DNA from: Plantago major
Taxonomy: Eukaryota; Streptophyta; Magnoliopsida; Lamiales; Plantaginaceae
Assembly (NCBI GenBank): GCA_026545765.1
Contig: JAIFAC010000265.1
Coordinates: forward strand, 69,965 to 133,964
Direction of reading: 5' to 3'
DNA length: 64,000 bases
A model generated the notes under the pieces. That model was not told where the DNA came from. It ran no database searches and saw only the letters and a list, made by a program, of their open reading frames with translations. The position numbers and the translations under genes were made by a program. Shown piece after piece: positions 1 to 11,428 of the stretch; position 1 is the first letter of the stretch, and each line of letters opens with the position of its first letter.

Positions 1-3000
1 CCAATCTGCAACTGCATATGACTCATCAAAATCTAAGCCTTCACCGAGTAAATCCTCGCAACCAATCTTGCTTTGTTTCAAGTTATTTCACTAGATTCAT
101 TCATCTTGTTTCGAAACCCATTTAGTTCCAATCACGTATATTCCTTCTATAAATGGAACTAGTTTCCACTTTGTTTCTCTCAAATTGATCCAACTCTTCT
201 TGCATTGCGTAGATCCACCTTGGTCTCCTAATGCTTCTTCTATATTTTAGGTTCAATATTCAAGATGAAACATCCAAAGAGAGAGTTAGCATTTTCACTA
301 TCGCTCTCCTAGTCCTAACACCGATTAATCGTCCAATTATATCCTTTGTAGGATGATCTTTGATCCATTTCATCATAGGTTTAGTGCTAGTAGGATCAAT
401 ATCCAGGTGATCTGAATGTGAATCACTAAGATTTTGATTTGATACTTTTTCAGTATCTGAGATATCTTACATATGGGAAATGTCATGGATATCTGACACT
501 TTTTCAAAGGTTAGAGATATCTAAGACATGCATTTCAAAGATTCTCATTTTCGATACCTCTTCATGATGAAGGTTCTCAAGAATCTGCTCCATTTCGAAA
601 ACTCATAGGAAATTCCTCATCATGTCCGGAGTCATCTTGTTATTACTAGTTTTCAAGCTTTTCACGCCGAGTCATCCTCACTTTCCATAATGATGTTTTT
701 CCTTTCGAGGATTCTTCTTTAGATCCTCAAAGAATAGTTCTTTGAACTTTCGAGAGTTCATCAATAGGAGGTGTTTTACTTCCTTCATAGAATACAACAT
801 GAACCGATTCTTCAATTTTCTTTGTTCTTTGTTGTAAACTCGTAAGCTTTGTTGCTTGTGGAATAGCCAAGAAAACACCTTCATCCGCTTTCGTTGAAAT
901 ATTATTCTCGATAATCTTTCCCATTGTTTAGAACAAAACATCTACAACCAAATACTCTCGATGTTTGATATTAGGGGTCTACCAACCAAGATTTCATAGG
1001 GGTCCCGCCATGGTGTTTGTTTATCAAGCATCCGCTCGAGTGTAGCAGTCAGGTTTACGCCTTCAACCCAATAAATTTCACTTATCTCAAAGGTCGCCTA
1101 GCATTGTCCTTGCAGCTTCTTTAATGGTTCTATTTTTCCTTTTTGCAACACCATTTTGTCGAGGTGTTCTTACAGAGGAAAGTTGGTGTTGTATACCTTG
1201 CAGTACAAAACTCCTTTATGTAATCGTTGACAAACTCAAGCACTATGGTCTGCTCGATTGCAGATACCTTGTCATTTTTCATGACTTCAAGCTTTTTCAA
1301 GAGGTTTGGTATCTCCACCGGCATCGATTTGGTTTCGTAAAGACAACCCAAGTGAATCTTGAGAAGTCATCTACAACAACCATTCATACTTCTTTCCCGC
1401 ATAACTAGTTACGTATGATTCAAATAGATCCATGTAAAAGTTGCAAAGGGTCTAACACTAGAGTGTCCGATTTGACTTGAAAGAGATCTTAGATTGTTTC
1501 CCATCCGACAAAGTGTAATGTATACCATCCTTTCCGAAGATGTTCGAAGACCAACCACTAACTCTTTCGCAAGTCTATTCGTAGTTTTGAAGTTCAAGTG
1601 ACTCATTCTTTCAGGCCATAACCAAAGGTTCTTCCGTGACCAGATTGACTCACCATGAGACATTCTTCAACAGGGCAGTATGCCCAATCAAGAACATAAA
1701 GATCGCTTTTCCGCCGACCAACTAAGACCGCTCGCTTGACTCATTGTCAATTAGTTTGCGTGATTTAGCTTTGAATTTTATAGTAAAACCTTGTCTCGCA
1801 AACTGCTCATGCTAAATAGATCAGATTTCAAATCCTTAACATGTAATACGCCGCTGATTGTTAAAGTTCTAATTTGACGCTGCCAAATCCCGTAGAGGGA
1901 TTTAATTCTCTCCAAAGAACTGATATCCGTCCTGTGTTGCAAGCTTTGTAATCAACCAGATTTGCTTGTCTCGCCATGTGCTTTCCGATCCACTATCAAA
2001 TAGCCATTGTGCTTTAGTCCAGAAGCATTCGCACACAACAGAAACAGAGATTAGGTTCTCATATCTTTGATGGAACCGCTGTAATCAAAAGTTCTTCCAA
2101 AGAGGAATCCATTTTTGAATGAATTTCTTCAAATATGCTTTGTCCGACAGAACGTAAGGAGGAATTCTTTTCAATGAAAGTTATCATTAGTAAGAATTAT
2201 TTTCTTCCTCGTGTGTTCCTAGTGCTCCATATGATGCTTTCAGACACTGTCAGTTTCGAGTTTGCTTTTCAAAGAACTTAGCCTTCCTTGCCGATTTCTT
2301 CTAGCCCCGCATTCAGATTTTCAAAAGGGCTTGATTTAACTTCCACTTCGATAATTGCTTTGAGCAATTCTAGCTTTCACCATCGTCTTGTTCCTCCAGT
2401 ACTCATGAGCAAGTTATTTTCAATGCCTTTGTAGCCAATGCCGCTTTGAGCACTTGAAGCTATCGAGATCTTTCTCAAAGCCTTTGCTAGTCTCTCGTCG
2501 ATCCAATTTCTTTCGTAAAAGTGACATGGGAGAATTTGCCACTCGCAATTCTACCTTTTTGAGAGACATAGCATCGCTGGTGTTTACACTTTTCGTTGTT
2601 GTGTTTCTTTTCGTAGACGCATCTATAGCTTTGTTTTTGACTTGTTTTTCCCACAAAGGTCTAGTCGCGAATCGCCTTTCCTTTGTCAAAAATCTTTGTC
2701 TTTTCACCGATACAATAGATTGTATGGGAACCGCCTTTTGAAGTTCTTACAAATGTTCTTTTCTCCTTACTCTTATTCAGAGTGATAGAACAATCTGTCT
2801 GGTATTCAAATTTCAAGTCCGCTCTTTTCAAGGATCTCTTAAGTAAGATTGTACTTCAAAGAAGAGTGTCACTAGCTTTGGCATAAGATTGAAAAGATAG
2901 TTCTTTCTTCGAGTTCCTTGTTTTCGTAAAGAAGATTTTCATAATTCTTTCAGAACTCACCCATCGCTTCTTCATGTGACTTTTCGCCTCAGATATCGAG

Positions 3001-6000
3001 CTTTGAGAAATGCATTTTCAGATCCTTTCTCTCGATTCTTTAACTAATTGAGAATTTCCTTTTCAAGAGAATTCTTTTCTTCTTCAAGGTTTTCGCTCTA
3101 GCTCAATCATTAGAAATTCTCTTCATAGATGTCAAGTTCTTTCCTAAGATTTTCTAGATTTTTATTTCCTCTTCATCACTTTCATAAGTGTAGCAAGAAG
3201 TATGTGTTACCTCATCACCATAAGATGCTTTTCTATGTTGAGATGTCCGTCCACAATTTCAAAGAACTCCACACATTTCATTCTTCTTGAGGTCAAGTCG
3301 ATTATATCATGAGTAACTCCACATAATTCGTGATGGTAGGTTGAATCATCCGAATTGTCATCTTCGTAATCTGCCTCAACGCCTAGAGCATCCATTGAAT
3401 TTGATTTTCTTTCTTTCTTCGCTAACAAAGCTTTCGCTTCTTCAAGATTCTTCTATCTTTCTTGTCACCGCCCTTAGTTTGTCGAGGCGTGACAATCCTT
3501 CTTGAAGTGGCTGTGTTTCCGGCAATAGAAACAGATATCGCTTCCATTTCTTCCTCAAGACATGATGCTTTCTCGAAATGGGTTTGTTCAAATGAAGCTT
3601 TGCATATTTTTGTACCGTGATAGTTCGAGTCTAGATGCTTTTTCAAATTCTCTTCGCTTTTCTTCTCTCAATTTCTCGACCGACAAATTTACTCATTTGC
3701 TTTGCAAGAAGAGCATCCTCGCCTCCTCCTTGCTTTTCTTCTTTTCAAGTTCCTCGAGTAACTAGAGCAACATTTTGCAACTTTTCGCTTGTTTGTTCTC
3801 TCCGAGTTGTCTCATAGTCAACAAGAGCAAGATGAGAGAAAAGTTCCATCGAGTGATATTTCGCATCTTGGTTAAAATAAAAGAATTTAGTATGCTCCTT
3901 GTGGTTAAGACTTCGACAATAGTCTTAATCTTCTCGCATCGAGAGTATCTATTGATTTCCCAAGTGTCGCCATATCACTCATGAGAGTGGTAAACCCGAA
4001 ATCAAGTTCTTCCAGAGTTTCATGGGACCTTGTTTGAAATTTTGAAATTTCAACTTTAGAACTTCGAACTTGTTTTCCTCGTTTTCTGGCCCGCACGTAT
4101 TTTCTTCAATCACTGCTGTGCAACTTCGCTGCTTTAGCACCCACGCTTTACATCGTATGTGCTCGTGTCGATCCGATGATGATGTTACGAGCTTGACCAT
4201 CCAAACGATTCCTCTTGGCATCTTCGGATGTCCGTAGTTCTCTGGCTTTGGTTCAGAATAACTCGACCAAAGAGATCTTCCACTAGTCGACGATCTGCTT
4301 GTGAAGATCCTTCGCTTGATCTCTGCTCTTCCACTCAAACCTCCATGACTTGCTTAAGTTGTTGAATGACTATTGGCCATTCTTTATTACTTCGATAATC
4401 TCGCCACTTACGGCTTCAAGGTGGAGCATCATGTTATTTTTTCATTTCGTAGTTCTCCGGTTTGAGAACGGTGCATCACTCGAGACATACCGCACTTAAC
4501 ACACAAATTAAATAGTCCTCAAAAGTGGACAAAGTTTCTTCACCTATCTGGGATCTAGGTTCAAAGGTATATCGATGAACCTCCCGCCTCGATACCACTT
4601 GTTGGTCCAGATAACGGCAAAGTAAAAGACTAGAGGGGGGTGAATAGTCTTTAAAACTTTGTCGATAATAAATATTTCTCGATATTCAATAGATATCCGA
4701 TACTTAGAATCAGAAAAGGAAGACTTATTAATAAAGATAAGTGCGTAAATGCTTAATAAGTGTGTGTGTGTCAAGTATAAATACGTAAACGTAAATGACA
4801 CAAAGAAGTATAGTGGTATCCGGAGGTATGAATCCTCCAACTAATCCACTTCGGTCTATCGAGACCTAGAATTCACTAGAATGTATAATTAGGATTTCCT
4901 TACAATAATCCTATTCTAAGATTCTTAAACAATCGGTTCCCAACCAAATGTTCCTCTGAGTTGTTCTCATGTACAAACAAGTACTTCCTACTCGTAAACC
5001 TTTGAGTTATTCCTAGCTTCCCAAGCTAAGTACTTCCTATACTCAATAACCTCGAGTTATTCCTCGCTTCCCAAATCAAGTACTTCCTATACTCCTAGAA
5101 CCTTGGAGTTATTCCCCATTTTTCAAACTAAGTACTTCCTGACTCCACGCCATTATGGTGTTGGTTTAGGTTCGAGTTGTCGATGAGCGCCTTAATAACT
5201 TTTCATTAATCGATAGCTCGTGAACTGTTACTTAATACACTTTACAACAGATGGTATCTTGTTCGATTTTATCGACTAAGTCTTATGATATCTGTTTAAG
5301 AGAATGAATCTCAGATAGTTGATCTTTTGATTCAACTCCTTCACAGATAGCTTTGCTTGTTTAGGATCAGGACACTTAGAACTTCAGTGTTTACTCAAGA
5401 TCATAAGCTTTAGTCGCAACAAAAAGCTTTGATAATAAGTAAGATGCTTTGAGAGAGTAAGATAATCAGATATCGTATGCAGTTCAAGGTCTTGTGTTCT
5501 GAGTTGTGTGTTCCGTGTATCTTCTCAAGTTTAAGTGTTGATATTTATAGATGAATTTGAGTGCCGCTTGAATAGTATCCGCTAGCTCAAATTCAAACTA
5601 TCGATATCCGTGTATAGTAATCAGAGTATTTTGTCTTCTTCTAAGCCGCTGCTTTTATTCGACATCTCTATCCGTGCATTAAATGCATCAGACTATACTT
5701 TTTGTCCTCAAGTGTCAACGGAACTATGCTTTTTATCAGAGACTAGTGTTATCTGATTCTTTGCACGTCCTTATCTTCATTCTTCAGATACCACTTGTAT
5801 TTATTGAAACAACTTTGTTTGCAATATATATTTCTCTTTCAGAAACGTGGTTAACGCTCAAGGTATCTGAGAATAGATATCTGTGGACACTTTCCTTGCT
5901 TTCAGATGTGTATCTTATTTCTCAGATATCTCTTGTGACATGCTTTGTTTGAAATCGCTCGTTCACAAGATATCGCTAAGATATCCAACAATGATTCAAG

Positions 6001-6261
6001 AATCTTGTGCGCTTTTCTTCAAGTCTTCAATTGTTGTTGAGCTTCGCTTGATGTGTTCTTCTTGGTCTTCTTCATAAAATAAAAATTACATTTCGAGACC
6101 TAACATCCTATACAAGATTAGCTAGACTATCATACTTAGTGGGTTTCCTCTTTTACAATGTTCAAGTGAACCAAGAGTACTAATCACCTTTCTGAGACTA
6201 AGATAAGTCATCATGTTGCTGAACAAAATCTAAACAGATATTCTTAACAAAATATCTAACA
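1..6261 (-). mobile_element. Ty1/Copia LTR retrotransposon, fossil, cut by the window edge
   Basis: Decayed Copia-type element read on the minus strand. Its 5' LTR lies at 4600-6261, and a primer-binding site resembling the initiator-Met type (TGGTATC-) lies just inside it, near 4590-4599. A gag-like region follows at about 3000-4350, with a CCHC zinc knuckle near 3490-3540. Integrase-like peptide similarity lies near 1000-1400. The far LTR is outside the window. A second copy of the same family, in opposite orientation, starts at 58251. The two copies align from LTR start to window end, with roughly 85-88 percent identity by eye in the first part of the LTR, so both look old. The coding part is heavily broken, with many disruptions and no long reading frame. 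The 1.6-kb LTR and zinc-knuckle gag would fit a Sirevirus-like Copia, but the lineage is inferred. Confidence 0.85.
4600..6261 (-). repeat. 5' LTR of the left-edge Copia element
   Basis: This 1662-bp terminal repeat starts TGTTAGATAT on the minus strand (at 6261) and ends in ACCAACA (at 4600), directly before the tRNA primer site. Boundaries were set by comparison with the inverted family member at 58251-59832, which has the same start, the same end and the same adjoining AGTGGTATC. The other LTR of this element is off the window, so no age from LTR divergence can be given. Confidence 0.85.
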
Positions 6262-6306
6262 GTTTTTAACCAGGTTTTGGTGATTTTCATCGCTTGTCAA
6301 ATAGTA

Positions 6307-6436
6307 TCAAAATGAAATAATTAGTAGTTACTATCTAACATGACATTTTACCAAATTATCCTACAAATTATTCAACATTACATATTTACAATGTCAAAAT
6401 GAAATAATTAGTAGTTACTATTTAACGTGAAATTTC
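6307..6436. repeat. Two-copy tandem repeat, about 84 bp apart
   Basis: A block of about 45 bp beginning CAAAATGAAATAATTAGTAG occurs at about 6309 and again at about 6392 in direct orientation, with only a few differences. It lies just outside the Copia LTR. No coding potential is seen. Confidence 0.7.
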
Positions 6437-7197
6437 ACCCACTAGGAGTCGCATGATATAGTAAATAAATATTGGCAATTAGCCAATTGGGTAAATTATA
6501 TTTGAATGACATGTGAAGAGAACAGATTAAGTAAAACATGATTGATTTGAGTCATACTTAATTAGATGAAGCTAAATATACCACACGTTCCCTGTTTCTC
6601 TAGCTATAAATATGCATGATCACCTTAATCAACTCACTCAACCTGTACACTAAATATATAGTAATTGCAATCAACTAGACAACTACTATACTATATATAA
6701 ATATAGACGTCTCGAATACGCACGGTTGCTGGTCCATCTATCCAACCTTGGTTATATAGAACTACTAAGCTTGGAGACATAGTGATGCACATTTCGCTTG
6801 CTTTTTTTGAGAATTTTCGTTTTAATTCGACGTTACATAGTACTGAAAAATAAAATAGGTTTTACATGTAACTTATTAATTTTATTTTAATTCAAACCAC
6901 GATACGATAACGCAATGCAACATATAAAATTGTTGGTAGAATCATCTGGTTCTGATTTTTTTGGCATTGTCGCAATATGTTTTTCTAGTGTAAAACTAAA
7001 TACCCAATTCAATTTTTTGGATTGTAGAAGGCCAATTTCATGTTACAAATTTCAAGTTTCTAGTACGATTAAGCTACAAACAGTGCGAATTCAAAATTAT
7101 GAAAGAAGATCATTGCTCCATACATTTTCGTGGTCTGACCATATTTCTCCATCGCCACACGATCCAAAATATATGATTTTATTTTGTATAAGAAAAT
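6437..7197. other. Non-coding stretch, no gene recognised
   Basis: AT-rich DNA with no convincing gene. A TATA-like run (CTATAAATATG) near 6603-6613 is followed by a short CA/CT-rich segment that could be a promoter and transcription start, but no reading frame with recognisable content follows. A 109-codon open frame at 6915-7244 (+) resembles nothing I know and runs into the MITE at 7198, so I do not call it a gene. Confidence 0.5.
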
Positions 7198-7663
7198 TAC
7201 TCCCTCCTCCCCCGGATAAATATTTAATGAGATACGGTCACTAATAAGTTGTATGGAGGCGGAACCATTTTGTTAAGAAAAACATTAATGGTATTAATCA
7301 AAATGTCCACATTGACAATATTGATGTTTTTTCAAACATTTTGTTAACAATATAGAAGTTTTGATTAATAATGTCGATTAGTTTTCTTTGTGGGTGGCTC
7401 ACAAACCAGTCCAAATACAATCGTAGTCTGAGTTATGAGACCACTCGTTGTGCTCTGACCAGCCCACTTTATAGGGGTAAGCGCAGACGGGAATTTACGA
7501 AAAATCATACCGTGATTATAATTATAAATCGAGGTGGGTAGGATACCCATGCGGTTCGGGTGATATTTTTCCAACCCGTGGATATTTTTCCAGCCATAAC
7601 AAGTTGGAAAATTTTGACTGTAAAATGTCAAAGTGGGAAGTTATTTCCGAAACGGAGGAAGTA
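7198..7663. mobile_element. Stowaway-like (Tc1/mariner) MITE
   Basis: A 466-bp non-coding element. It begins TACTCCCTCC and ends GGAGGAAGTA, the CTCCCTCCGT-type terminal inverted repeat and TA target dinucleotide of plant Stowaway elements. The inner part of the inverted repeat (CCGGATAAATA against CCGAAATAA-like sequence) is degenerate. It carries no transposase and would need mariner-like enzymes in trans. Confidence 0.7.
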
Positions 7664-8871
7664 TAAAATTGTGTGCGGTTTGATAGGTCGCGAGTTGCAC
7701 TTATCCAAACCGCCACCCACCCGACAATGGCGAGTTTAAATGTTTTAACCCGCCATTAAAAAAAAAAAAGAGTTGGTGGGTCCGGGTTAGAGGCGGACGG
7801 CTTTGTGCGGATGGATGCCTATTGTGAAGCTCTTTCTAAACTAGACTTAACCGGGAGGTCCTAAATGCCACCGTTAATTTACACTCCCATAAAATATCAG
7901 TCTCACCTTGTACCTGCGACTCCTAATAATTTGGCGGTTATGCCTCAACTTCGTACTGCGCTAAAAATAAAATCTAATTTACCAACCCACTAACCAGTCC
8001 CCACAACAGGCGAAATTGGTCACTGAGTCAGTTAGAGCCAGTAACAGTAGTAATTGGCCACCAAGCAGCTGGTCACATTGTAAAAATGGTCCTGTAATAT
8101 GGCTTGGTTTTATGGCTACCGTGGCTTAATCTATAGAGTATCGACCATCATATAGGCGATGTGTATATTTATTGCATACATGACTGGTAGTTTGTGCCAT
8201 GTGCAAATGGTGGTCTAAGTTACGAGACCACCCGCGGTGTGACCAGCCCTTTCAACAAGCCACTCGGCAGGCTGGTCCTCGATTCAGATATCTACCCAAA
8301 CTTTTTTGCCATTTCGGTTAAAGATCGAACGGGATGAAGTGTATACAACTTCACCACCACCATTTGAGTGATTTAAAAGCAAATTCGCAAGGAAATGGCT
8401 CAAAGCAGTATAATATCACGATAATATGACATGGTCCAGTCTTACAGAATAACGTGGGACAGTTTTAACGATTGTTACCACATAGTCTGTTATAGACAAT
8501 TACCAGGGATCAAAATATTGGTTTTGGAGATCTGGAAAATACAGTTTTCGAGAGTTTCGGTAGAGTCGGTGCAAGATTTAGTACCAAGTTATAGCCACAT
8601 GACTCCCGGGTCACTGAACGCCCAACTTATATAGCCAAGGAGAAATTTTACGACCATGGCCCATACGTCTAGAAAAGAAAGACAGAAGCTAACAAAATGA
8701 TGAGCAAGTCTCATGAGACAGCGATGCATAAACATTACGCTTATATAAAAAAAATTAGAGTTTACTAACGATATATATACATAAAATGATATTAAATATT
8801 TATTAATAAAACATTAATTATATTGTTTAAAACAATATATATATACTAGAAAACATCCGTTTATCATCAGG

Positions 8872-8907
<36 letters not shown>

Positions 8908-9329
8908 CAAAACTTTGTACGAATATTTAACAAGATAAAAAATACATTGATAATTAATATACAAATTATTAGTGATTCGAGCTATCTAATTACTATGTAA
9001 TTCCCAAAACGAAATGGAGGGAAAATCCACCCGCTTCAGCTGCTGCAACTGGTTCATTGTCACTGTTCCGGCCAGATCCCCCGCCATTCGTAATGTTCCT
9101 GATCGCCGTGAAGCTGTTGTTTCTATTGCCTACGGCGAGGTTTCGTGATCCCCTGTTTATGGCTGCTTTGCTCATATTTTCACATTGTACCAACAGGTCT
9201 GCCTCTTTCTTTATTACTCAATTTGATCAAATTCTCACTCAATTGGGGTTTTAAGGTTTATGTGATTTCGGACCATGTCTCTTAGAGGACCAAAGGCCAA
9301 TTAACCCAAAGAATGTATTATTAACAAGG
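7664..9329. other. Non-coding stretch with short unrecognised frames
   Basis: No gene is recognised here. A block near 7390-7470 (inside the preceding MITE) and another near 8206-8290 share a motif of the form GAGACCAC-C-GTG-TGACCAGCCC, which suggests another decayed repeat family. A 67-codon frame at 8431-8634 (+) and a 66-codon frame at 8993-9193 (-) have no recognisable domain. The latter is less AT-rich than its surroundings and Gly/Asn-rich, so it could be a fragment of an old exon. Confidence 0.45.
8877..8905. repeat. (TA)n microsatellite
   Basis: About fourteen uninterrupted TA units, embedded in AT-rich non-coding DNA. Confidence 0.9.
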
Positions 9330-10068
9330 CCGAAAGAGAAACCATTCCCATATTTGGTGAGGGTCTTGTGTGCAGAGCAGACCTGCTAAAAATCACTAGA
9401 CCACAACACCACGACTGCTACATATATAGCTGCTCATTCACATCATGTCATTTTCTTCGCCAGCTTAAATTCCACTCACTGAAACAGAAATACGTACATT
9501 TAGGCAGACTTATACGTACGAACGAAGATCTTGGTGTATATATAAGCTACCAAGTGGCTAGTAATGCTCAGGTTAATTCATTGAGATAACTAATACCTAG
9601 AAAAGAATTGTTTAAAGAAGAGAATTATTAACGATATATAATCGTGGAAACTGAGAAGAAGAGCATCCAGCCTTGCCAGGTGTGGATGTCATAATTATGA
9701 TTTTTTTTGTATATTCTACTTGTTTTATGTTCCATTTAAGTACCAATCGTTTACTCTTTGTCCAAATCTGTTGCCTGTCTGTTGCAAGAAAAAATAACAG
9801 GATAAGCATTTGATGATTCGGAAGAAATTTAACATTTTTTCAATAAAATCTCTTGATCATATTAAATTATTTCTTGGGTTATTTTGGGGATTGAGACATC
9901 CTTTTGAGAACCAAGGTTATGATCATCTTATATGATCCAAGACAAATCAGATAGTTCTCTTTGATTTAGCTTTGAAATAGATAGTTTACTCCTAATAACG
10001 TGATAGTTCTCTCTTCATCTTGGTTACCATTCTGAGACAAATCTGCTAATAACCAAGATTAAGCTTTT
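9330..10068 (+). repeat. Duplicated promoter/leader block, copy A
   Basis: About 740 bp that is clearly homologous, in the same orientation, to 18426-19245. Shared stretches include CATATTTGGTGAG, CTACATATATAGCTGCT, GAGAATT followed by ATAATCGTGGAAACTGAGAAG, and TTTACTCTTTGTCCAAATCTGTTGCCTG. Between these lie many substitutions and indels, so the duplication is not recent. A TATA-like element sits near the start, and no long frame occurs in either copy. The SRF-like gene remnant at 16508 lies downstream of this copy, with a Copia insertion between them. I therefore infer that the block is the promoter and 5' leader of that gene and that the locus was duplicated in tandem. The homology is seen directly; the promoter role is inference. 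Confidence 0.8.
9419..9429 (+). promoter_or_regulatory. Candidate TATA box, duplicated block copy A
   Basis: TACATATATAG lies about 90 bp inside the duplicated block and is conserved at 18511-18520 in copy B. It is followed by a C/T-rich segment typical of plant 5' leaders. Conservation between the diverged copies supports function, but no transcript evidence is available. Confidence 0.35.
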
Positions 10069-10689
10069 CATTTAACATAGTTTTGTTAAAGAAACATTTA
10101 ATTTTGTTGTTTTCTAGCTCAGTTTCAAACTTTTGCACTTTCTTGATCTTTTATCTGTTTACTAGTTAAGGTCTTCAAATCTCAAACGTTCCCCTGTTAC
10201 CAAATACAAAAATTATTCGATCGACAACTTCATTTAATTTGCTTATCTGCATCAACGTTAAATTATTGTACCATTTATCAACTCTACTATATATGTGTAC
10301 GTATGAGTTCATGTGTTCTGCTGTTCTTATACCAGCGAAAATTTACAAGCTAGATAAATTATGTTGAATGCTGATTAAAAGAAACATATGTTTAATGATT
10401 CAGGTTCTTTAGATTCAGTAATCGGAAGGGGAAAGATTGAAACAACACCTACTGCCAAGTGGTGTTCTGCAAGCAAAGAAATATGAATGTGCCAGCAACA
10501 AGTAATATCTCTCTAATCACTCAACTCTTTAGTTTATTTTTATAATCTACTCGTAAGTATGCAATGATACAACTCAAACTGAATATGTACATGTATTGCT
10601 CCATTATATTTAATGTTTCGATTTTATTTTCTTGAGAACTAGGACTAATTCTTATTAAGGATTCTTGTGTTAGTCAACCTTTATAACCA
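10069..10689 (+). other. Probable leader/intron DNA upstream of the SRF-like gene
   Basis: No coding sequence is recognised. Near 10400 an intron-like 3' end (ATGATTCAG) precedes about 100 bp that is less AT-rich. That segment ends before GTAATATC near 10500, so it could be a non-coding leader exon. A Copia element is inserted at 10690. The host sequence resumes at 15942 and reaches the first coding exon at 16508. The exon/intron reading is inference from splice-like dinucleotides and position only. Confidence 0.3.
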
Positions 10690-11428
10690 TGAAAGTGTAG
10701 CTGTTTAAATCATTGTTGTAGCAACATTGATATGACTGTTGCAGCAACAATGGCTCTAACAGTTTCAGTCCAGAAAATCTGCAGTTAGAAGTTCTTAATT
10801 AATAATTGCCTTTTTCACTAACCATAACCTAGTTCCACGTTTTTGATTGTTTGGCTTCAGATAAGATGCGACTTATATTCAAGAAAGCCATGAGTCTGTA
10901 AGACAAGATACAAGGATTTCTAAGTCAATATCTTATGGACTCTTAGAGGATTGAATGATTTGGACTCTTGAAGATAAGGATAAAGATGAAGACTTGATTC
11001 TCGCAGATTCACATCAGATTAAAGCATTATAAATACCAGATCAAGTGATGAAGAAGATTACGGATTTTACAGATTTGAGATTCACAATCAATAGTTGTAA
11101 TCTTCTCATATTTTTACTAGTCTTTGAAGTGTCTAGATTAGGTGCTTTGGAATAATTCATTCCGACTAGTTCTAGTGTTTGATCTTTTCTCATTGAAGAG
11201 TTTAAACCTAGTTTTGTAAATACTCATTATTATAATGGATATTTCGCCTATGGCACAGTAGGTATATTTATATACCTGCTAGAAATCATCTTGTTTGCTG
11301 TGTTCATTTATTTAATTCACTGTTCGAAAGTGTGTTTGTCACAAAGGACACTCACCGTGATAGCAACATTGTTATTCAAGCCAGTAACAGTATAGTAACA
11401 AAGTCCTTCAGGTCCTTATATTCTTACA
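10690..11428 (+). repeat. 5' LTR of Copia element 10690-15941
   Basis: 739-bp LTR starting TGAAAGTGTAGCTG and ending ATATTCTTACA. It matches 15212-15941 with scattered substitutions and small indels. Confidence 0.88.

Noticed and set aside
8993-9193. 66-codon minus-strand frame, Gly/Asn-rich and less AT-rich than its surroundings
   Set aside because: No recognisable domain, splice context or homologue I know; kept only as a remark on the non-coding stretch.
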